Shown here piece after piece: positions 6,105 through 9,591 of a stretch of 9,591 bases of DNA. Source of the stretch: Actinobacteria bacterium UBA7422. Lineage in GTDB: Bacteria; Actinomycetota; Actinomycetes; S36-B12. The notes under the pieces were generated by a model that did no database searches, was not told where the DNA came from, and saw nothing but the letters and a program-made list of their open reading frames with translations. The translations under genes were made by a program, and so were the position numbers. The first letter of the stretch is position 1, and each line of letters begins with the position of its first letter. The stretch covers positions 1 through 9,591 of the forward strand of contig DKME01000105.1 in assembly GCA_002469525.1 (NCBI GenBank), given 5' to 3'.

Positions 6105-6134
6105 TTCATGGTGGGAGGGGGCATTGCGTAGACT
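6105..6134 (+). promoter_or_regulatory. Putative promoter of infA
   Basis: TAGACT (6129-6134) matches the actinobacterial -10 pattern. TTCATG (6105-6110), 18 bases upstream, is a poor -35. Initiation near 6141 would give a leader of about 48 bases ending in AGGGAAG (6174-6180). The strong terminators upstream make a new promoter here necessary for infA and the genes after it. Confidence 0.5.
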
Positions 6135-6188
6135 CGCACGGCTGAAGTGGTGAACATTTCTAGCAGCAATCATAGGGAAGCGGAGTAC

Positions 6189-6410
6189 ATGGCCAAAAAA
6201 GATGGCGCGATTGAGCTCGAGGGTTTGATCACGGAGTCTCTGCCTAATGCAATGTTTCGGGTTGAGCTAGACAACGGGCACAAGGTGCTCGCCCATATCA
6301 GCGGAAAAATGCGGATGCACTACATCCGGATTCTTCCCGATGACCGTGTTGTGGTGGAACTTTCCCCCTATGACCTCACTCGCGGCCGCATCGTTTACCG
6401 CTACAAGTAA
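6189..6410 (+). CDS. infA: Translation initiation factor IF-1
   Basis: This 73-residue single OB-fold protein binds the A site of the small subunit during initiation and helps IF-2 and IF-3 select the start. Family blocks are KKDGAIELEG, SLPNAMFRVELDNGHKVLAHISGKMR and the C-terminal LTRGRIVYRYK. The ATG at 6189 is chosen because it gives the standard MAKKDGAIE start and is preceded by AGGGAAG (6174-6180). An in-frame GTG at 6147 would add 14 residues never seen in this family. It opens the second unit of the window, behind its own likely promoter, and rpmJ follows after 36 bases. Confidence 0.98.
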   Translation: MAKKDGAIELEGLITESLPNAMFRVELDNGHKVLAHISGKMRMHYIRILPDDRVVVELSPYDLTRGRIVYRYK

Positions 6411-6446
6411 TAAGCGTTTTTACTAGAAACTCGAGAAAGAGTAACC

Positions 6447-6560
6447 ATGAAGGTGCAACCCAGCGTCAAAAAGATCTGCGACAAGTGCAAGGTCATCCGT
6501 CGCCACGGACGCGTCATGGTGATTTGCGAAAACGTTCGTCACAAGCAACGCCAGGGCTAA
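6447..6560 (+). CDS. rpmJ: 50S ribosomal protein L36 (zinc-binding form)
   Basis: This 37-residue protein is the smallest of the large subunit and binds 23S rRNA near the factor site. Reading from ATG 6447 to TAA 6558-6560 gives MKVQPSVKKICDKCKVIRRH, then GRVMVICENVRHKQRQG. The zinc ligands are C11, C14, C27 and H32, so it is the C+ form. Length is exactly the family norm. A weak purine run GAAAGAG (6435-6441) lies 5 bases upstream. The long structured leader of rpsM follows. Confidence 0.97.
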   Translation: MKVQPSVKKICDKCKVIRRHGRVMVICENVRHKQRQG

Positions 6561-6565
6561 GGACC

Positions 6566-6729
6566 TAGCTGTTGAAGTACAGCTAAGCCTGACAAGCACT
6601 GGGGTGTTACCGGGAGAGAAAACTCGGACACCAAGTACAGGGAGAACCCGACCCCGGATCACAAGATCCGGACGACACCTTTGGCCACGGGGCCAAAGAC
6701 CAGCCTTGGCGGGCTGGGTTGGCTCTCCC
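6566..6729 (+). promoter_or_regulatory. Highly structured leader RNA upstream of rpsM
   Basis: The 209-base gap between rpmJ and rpsM contains five local helices and one long-range helix. TAGCTGT/ACAGCTA is at 6566-6572 and 6579-6585. GGTGT-ta-CCGGG with CTCGG-ACACC is at 6603-6614 and 6623-6632. CCGGATC/GATCCGG is at 6654-6660 and 6665-6671, loop ACAA. CTTTGGCC/GGCCAAAG is at 6679-6686 and 6691-6698, loop ACGG. CAGCC/GGCTG is at 6701-6705 and 6712-6716. GGGAG-AACCC (6640-6649) can pair with GGGTT-ggct-CTCCC (6716-6729) and enclose the last three in a multibranch junction. No T-run follows any stem, so translational control or processing fits better than simple termination. Known alpha operons are repressed by S4 at the rpsM leader; the link here is inference. 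Confidence 0.6.
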
Positions 6730-6769
6730 ACCACACGACCCCGTGAATAACCGAAAAGAGAGAACGCCC

Positions 6770-7141
6770 ATGGCACGACTTATTGGTGTGGATTTGCCCC
6801 GCGAAAAGCGCATGGCAATCGCACTTACCTATATCTATGGTGTTGGACGCTCGCAGGCAACTAAAGCCTTGGAAGCAACCGGCATTGATCCTCAAATGAA
6901 GTCCAAGGATCTCACCGACGATCAAACACTCGCATTGCGCGACTGGATCGAGTTACACCTCAAAGTAGAAGGTGACCTGCGCCGAGAGGTTGCAGCCGAC
7001 ATTCGCCGTAAGGTTGAAATCGGTTCCTACCAGGGAATTCGTCACCGCAAGGGTCTTCCCGTCCACGGGCAACGCACCCATACCAACGCACGTACGCGTA
7101 AGGGTCCACGTAAGACAGTTGCCGGTAAGAAGAAGGCTTAA
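6770..7141 (+). CDS. rpsM: 30S ribosomal protein S13
   Basis: This 123-residue S13 lies at the top of the small-subunit head and forms bridges with L5 and contacts P-site tRNA through its basic tail. It opens MARLIGVDLPREKRMAIALT, has the helix-hairpin-helix-like IYGVGRSQA, and ends in the family signature GLPVHGQRTHTNARTRKGPR plus a lysine-rich tail. The ATG at 6770 gives the family start, with AAGAGAG just upstream (6756-6762). An in-frame upstream start at 6719 lies in the structured leader and is rejected. It is the first gene after that leader, so any control there would act on rpsM, rpsK, rpsD, rpoA and rplQ together. Confidence 0.98.
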   Translation: MARLIGVDLPREKRMAIALTYIYGVGRSQATKALEATGIDPQMKSKDLTDDQTLALRDWIELHLKVEGDLRREVAADIRRKVEIGSYQGIRHRKGLPVHGQRTHTNARTRKGPRKTVAGKKKA

Positions 7142-7147
7142 GCGAAC

Positions 7148-7170
7148 GATCTCGCAATTCGTTGCGAATC
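7148..7170 (+). other. UUCG-loop hairpin between rpsM and rpsK
   Basis: TCGCAA (7152-7157) pairs with TTGCGA (7162-7167) around a TTCG loop, extended by GAT (7148-7150) with ATC (7168-7170) across a bulged C7151. An alternative pairing, AACGA (7145-7149) with TCGTT (7159-7163), excludes it. No T-run follows. It may be a processing or mRNA-stability element. Confidence 0.45.
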
Positions 7171-7198
7171 CCCAACCTCTAAAGAATAGGAATCACAC

Positions 7199-7597
7199 AT
7201 GGCCCCCAAAGGTCCAGGCGCTAAGAAAGTGCGTCGTAAGGAAAAGAAGAATGTGGCCCACGGCCACGCTCATATCAAGAGCACATTCAACAACACCATT
7301 GTCTCGATCACAGACCCAACGGGCGCCGTCATTGCATGGTCCTCAGCCGGTCAGGTTGGGTTCAAGGGCAGCCGTAAGTCCACGCCGTTCGCAGCCCAGC
7401 TAGCCGCTGAGTCTGCTGCCCGTCGCGCGATGGAACACGGCATGCGCAAGGTCGACGTATTCGTGAAAGGTCCAGGTTCAGGCCGGGAAACCGCGATTCG
7501 TTCGCTACAGGCAACAGGTCTCGAGGTTGGCTCAATCTCTGACGTCACGCCAGTGCCATTTAACGGAACCCGTCCAAAGAAGCGTCGTCGCGTTTAA
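7199..7597 (+). CDS. rpsK: 30S ribosomal protein S11
   Basis: This 132-residue S11 sits on the platform by the E site next to the 3' end of 16S rRNA. The basic N-terminus (KGPGAKKVRRKEKKN) is followed by VAHGHAHIKSTFNNTIVSITD and GAVIAWSSAGQVGFKGSRKSTP. The S11 signature in the C-terminal third includes VDVFVKGPGSGRETAIRSLQ, and the tail is FNGTRPKKRRRV. A TAGGAA-type ribosome-binding site (7187-7192) lies 6 bases upstream of the ATG. It is 57 bases after rpsM and 48 before rpsD, the usual alpha-operon order. Confidence 0.98.
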   Translation: MAPKGPGAKKVRRKEKKNVAHGHAHIKSTFNNTIVSITDPTGAVIAWSSAGQVGFKGSRKSTPFAAQLAAESAARRAMEHGMRKVDVFVKGPGSGRETAIRSLQATGLEVGSISDVTPVPFNGTRPKKRRRV

Positions 7598-7645
7598 TCC
7601 GCGGACTCTTACCACTACTTAATATTTAGAAAATAGGAGAAAACC

Positions 7646-8272
7646 ATGGCGCGTTATACGGACGCAGATTGCAAGCGGTGCCGCCGCGAAAAAATGAAAC
7701 TCTTCTTGAAGGGTTCAAAGTGCGAGTCACCCAAATGCCCATTTGAGAAGCGCCCCTACCCACCCGGCCAGCACGGTCGCGGTCGGTCCAAGGAGAGCGA
7801 ATACCTGTTGCAGCTTCGAGAGAAGCAGAAGGCAACCCGTATGTACGGCATTTTGGAGAAGCAGTTCTCCAACTACTACAAGGAAGCACAGCGCCAGCCA
7901 GGTAAGACCGGCGAGAACCTGCTGCAGATCCTTGAGAGCCGTCTGGACAACGTTGTGTTCCGTGCCGGCTTTGCAAAGAGCCGCGACATGGCGCGCCAGT
8001 TGGTCACCCACGGTCACATGATGGTGAATGGCAAGAAGGTCGACATTCCTTCATTCCGCGTCTCGCCCAATGACGTAATCGACGTTCGCCCCAGCTCACT
8101 GGAACTGACTCCTTTCATCGTGGCTCATGCTGAGATCGGTGAAAAGACTGTTCCAGCGTGGCTTGAGGTTGTGCCATCGAAAATGCGCATTCTCGTTCAC
8201 GCGATTCCGGCACGCGCCGCGATCGACACCATGGTCAACGAACAGCTGATTGTTGAGCTGTACTCCAAGTAG
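7646..8272 (+). CDS. rpsD: 30S ribosomal protein S4, zinc-cysteine (C+) form
   Basis: This 208-residue S4 nucleates small-subunit assembly by binding the 5' domain of 16S rRNA, and in many bacteria it represses the alpha operon. The N-terminus has four cysteines, C9, C12, C26 and C31 (CKRC and later CESPKC), the pattern of zinc-binding S4. The block RPYPPGQHGRGR (36-47) and KESEYLLQLREKQKAT follow. The S4 RNA-binding domain spans about 97-160 (LESRLDNVVFRAG to NDVIDVRPSS). The tail NEQLIVELYSK is typical. AGGAG at 7635-7639 is 6 bases before the ATG. From memory, mycobacterial and Streptomyces S4 proteins lack these cysteines, so the C+ form is a noteworthy trait. Confidence 0.98.
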   Translation: MARYTDADCKRCRREKMKLFLKGSKCESPKCPFEKRPYPPGQHGRGRSKESEYLLQLREKQKATRMYGILEKQFSNYYKEAQRQPGKTGENLLQILESRLDNVVFRAGFAKSRDMARQLVTHGHMMVNGKKVDIPSFRVSPNDVIDVRPSSLELTPFIVAHAEIGEKTVPAWLEVVPSKMRILVHAIPARAAIDTMVNEQLIVELYSK

Positions 8273-8281
8273 TAACCACAT

Positions 8282-8334
8282 TCGATTCACTCGAATCGAG
8301 CCGAGAAACGCGATATCAAATTAGAGGGTATCGC
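8282..8334 (+). promoter_or_regulatory. Paired hairpins in the rpsD-rpoA gap
   Basis: TCGATTC (8282-8288) pairs with GAATCGA (8293-8299) around ACTC. GCGATATC (8310-8317) pairs with GGTATCGC (8327-8334), with one T-G wobble and a 9-base AT-rich loop. The second ends one base before the GGAAGGAAA ribosome-binding region (8336-8344) of rpoA, so it could set the translation level of alpha relative to S4. Confidence 0.45.
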
Positions 8335-8350
8335 TGGAAGGAAACAAAAA

Positions 8351-9418
8351 GTGCTCATTAGTCAGCGTCCAATTCTCACCGAAGAACCCATCAGCGAGTT
8401 CCGTTCACGTTTCGTGTTGGAACCCCTTGAGCCAGGTTTTGGTTACACACTTGGTAACTCACTCCGCCGGACTTTGCTCTCCTCGATCCCTGGTGCATCT
8501 GTCACTAGCATTCGGATCGACGGAGTTCTGCACGAGTTCAGCACAATTGACGGCGTCAAAGAAGATGTCACTGAAATTATTTTGAACCTCAAGGGTCTTG
8601 TAGTTTCCAGTGAAATCGACGAACCAGTTGTCATGTACCTGCGCAAGCAAGGCAGTGGCAACGTGACCGCAGCCGACATTCAGCCACCAGCAGGCGTTGA
8701 AGTTCATACTCCTGACCTTCACATTGCAACACTCAATGACAAGGGCAAGCTCGAGATCGAACTCGTTGTCGAGCGCGGTCGCGGCTACGTTCCTTCAACC
8801 ATGAACAAGCACCCGGAGCAAGAGATTGGCCGGATTCCGGTGGACTCGATCTACTCACCAGTGCTCAAGGTCAGCTACAAGGTCGAGGCAACTCGTGTCG
8901 AGCAGCGTACCGACTTTGACAAGTTGATCATTGATGTTGAGACAAAGTCCTGCATGTTGCCACGCGATGCTGTTGCATCCGCTGGTTCCACGTTGGTTGA
9001 ACTCTTCGGATTGGCTCGTGAGATGAATGTTGACGCTGAAGGCATTGATATTGGTCCAAGCCCAACCGATGCTTTCGTTGCCGAGCAACTCTCAACTCCA
9101 ATTGAGCAGCTCGACATGACCGTGCGTTCCTACAACTGCCTCAAGCGCGAAGGCATCCACACCGTTGGTGAACTGATCACCCGCAGTGAGGCTGACCTCC
9201 TTGACATTCGCAACTTCGGCGCAAAGTCAATCGACGAAATCAAGGTAAAGCTCCACGGCCTTGGTCTTGCACTCAAGGACAGCCCTCCAGGGTTTGATCC
9301 CACCACGGCCGTCTACTTTGACGATGCTGATGTTGACATGAATGTTGACCCAGACGAAGTTGAAGAAGTTGTTGTCATTGAAACCGAAGACGCATTCCCC
9401 GAGGACGAGCAGCTCTAA
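8351..9418 (+). CDS. rpoA: DNA-directed RNA polymerase alpha subunit
   Basis: This 355-residue subunit dimerises to nucleate assembly of the polymerase core, and its C-terminal domain binds promoter DNA and activators. The N-terminal domain (about 1-235) carries FVLEPLEPGFGYTLGNSLRR, with the dimerisation and beta-contact surfaces. The C-terminal domain (about 250-312) has MTVRSYNCLKREGIHTVGEL, where R259 and N262 match the DNA-contacting R265 and N268 of E. coli. NFGAKSIDEIK is the second conserved helix. A strongly acidic tail (about 323-355) ends EDEQL, a form typical of actinobacteria. The start is GTG with AAGGA (8338-8342) 8 bases upstream. It follows rpsD and precedes rplQ, the classic arrangement. 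Confidence 0.98.
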   Translation: MLISQRPILTEEPISEFRSRFVLEPLEPGFGYTLGNSLRRTLLSSIPGASVTSIRIDGVLHEFSTIDGVKEDVTEIILNLKGLVVSSEIDEPVVMYLRKQGSGNVTAADIQPPAGVEVHTPDLHIATLNDKGKLEIELVVERGRGYVPSTMNKHPEQEIGRIPVDSIYSPVLKVSYKVEATRVEQRTDFDKLIIDVETKSCMLPRDAVASAGSTLVELFGLAREMNVDAEGIDIGPSPTDAFVAEQLSTPIEQLDMTVRSYNCLKREGIHTVGELITRSEADLLDIRNFGAKSIDEIKVKLHGLGLALKDSPPGFDPTTAVYFDDADVDMNVDPDEVEEVVVIETEDAFPEDEQL

Positions 9419-9463
9419 GAGCCTGCCGCCAAGGACCTAACAAAAGATTAATGAGGAGATCAG

Positions 9464-9591
9464 ATGCCATCGCCAGCTAAGGGAGCCCGCCTCGGTGGGG
9501 GAGCTTCCCACGAGAAGCACATGTTGAGCAATCTCGCTACAGCGCTGTTTGAGCACGGGCGCATCACGACCACACACGCAAAGGCAAAGCG
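9464..9591 (+). CDS. rplQ: 50S ribosomal protein L17, N-terminal part (3' end outside window)
   Basis: The first 42 codons of L17 are present, and the frame stays open to the end of the window. It reads MPSPAKGARLGGGASHEKHM, then LSNLATALFEHGRITTTHAKAK. This matches the L17 N-terminus, whose helix packs against 23S rRNA near the peptide exit. AGGAG (9454-9458) is 5 bases before the ATG. An ATG at 9451 is out of frame and ignored. Position directly after rpoA is the rule in bacteria. Confidence 0.96.
   Translation, partial: MPSPAKGARLGGGASHEKHMLSNLATALFEHGRITTTHAKAK

Larger units (their letters stand above)
5851..6188. other. 338-base gene-free region between map and infA
   Basis: I see no credible gene here. 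From left to right it holds two terminator-like hairpins (5854-5882, 5893-5915), a third hairpin (5918-5943), three degenerate 13-base tandem repeats (5957-5995), weak copies of the hairpin sequences in mirrored order (6020-6069), a purine-rich stretch (about 6071-6095) and a likely promoter for infA (6105-6134). Open frames that cross it on either strand lack recognisable family motifs and ribosome-binding sites. Confidence 0.7.

Noticed and set aside
5837..6169. Minus-strand open frame of 110 codons spanning most of the map-infA gap (and an 84-codon frame at 5919-6173)
   Set aside because: It reads through both terminator hairpins and the promoter-like region. No domain or ribosome-binding site is recognised, and the composition is not protein-like. 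A decayed gene cannot be fully excluded.
6147..6188. Upstream in-frame start for infA
   Set aside because: It would add 14 residues not found in IF-1. The ATG at 6189 gives the canonical start and has a ribosome-binding site.
6719..6769. Upstream in-frame start for rpsM
   Set aside because: It lies within the long-range stem of the leader and adds residues absent from S13. The ATG at 6770 is canonical.
6423..6776. Minus-strand 117-codon frame opposite rpmJ and the rpsM leader
   Set aside because: It is opposite the clear 37-residue rpmJ and the stem-rich leader. Symmetric stems tend to leave open frames on both strands.
1..9591. CRISPR array, tRNA, rRNA, prophage, toxin-antitoxin or defence system
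   Set aside because: No regular direct repeats with spacers, no tRNA-like clover-leaf and no such gene families are visible. Nearly all sequence is accounted for by conserved housekeeping genes.

Overview
The window is an intact stretch of the bacterial spc and alpha ribosomal-protein operons, read entirely on the + strand. It begins inside rplE (L5) and ends inside rplQ (L17). The order is rplE-rpsZ-rpsH-rplF-rplR-rpsE-rpmD-rplO-secY-adk-map, then a gap, then infA-rpmJ-rpsM-rpsK-rpsD-rpoA-rplQ. The proteins are of actinobacterial type: the RNA polymerase alpha subunit opens MLISQRP and ends in an acidic tail closing in EQL, adenylate kinase has the short LID form, and the S14 is the 61-residue zinc type. 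Base composition looks only moderately GC-rich by eye (not computed), which suggests a lineage of Actinomycetota other than the very GC-rich soil genera. I cannot name the genus.

Region 1 (1-5850) is one transcription unit with tight spacing. rplF/rplR and rpsE/rpmD share a base between stop and start (TAATG, TGATG), and rpmD/rplO are 2 bases apart. It makes parts of both ribosomal subunits, the SecY channel, adenylate kinase and methionine aminopeptidase, so ribosome assembly, protein export, nucleotide balance and N-terminal maturation are coupled. Structured gaps lie before rpsH (501-556) and adk (4475-4504). adk has a -10-like element placed for a leaderless transcript.

Region 2 (5851-6188) is the only long gene-free stretch. 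It holds two strong consecutive hairpins that look like terminators (5854-5882 and 5893-5920), a third hairpin, three degenerate 13-base tandem repeats, a mirrored second set of the hairpin sequences, and near its right end a likely infA promoter (-10 TAGACT at 6129-6134).

Region 3 (6189-9591) is the alpha-type unit: infA and rpmJ, a 209-base highly structured leader, then rpsM, rpsK, rpsD, rpoA and the start of rplQ. The gaps before rpsM, rpsK and rpoA all contain perfect or near-perfect stem-loops, so control at the RNA level is plausible there.

I see no mobile element, CRISPR array, tRNA, rRNA or defence gene, and no new protein system. The coding content is ordinary and highly conserved. 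The parts most worth a second look are non-coding: the rpsM leader, the rpsH leader, the adk leaderless promoter with its dyad, and the mirrored hairpin array between map and infA. At protein level, a zinc-cysteine (C+) form of S4 is the main point of note.
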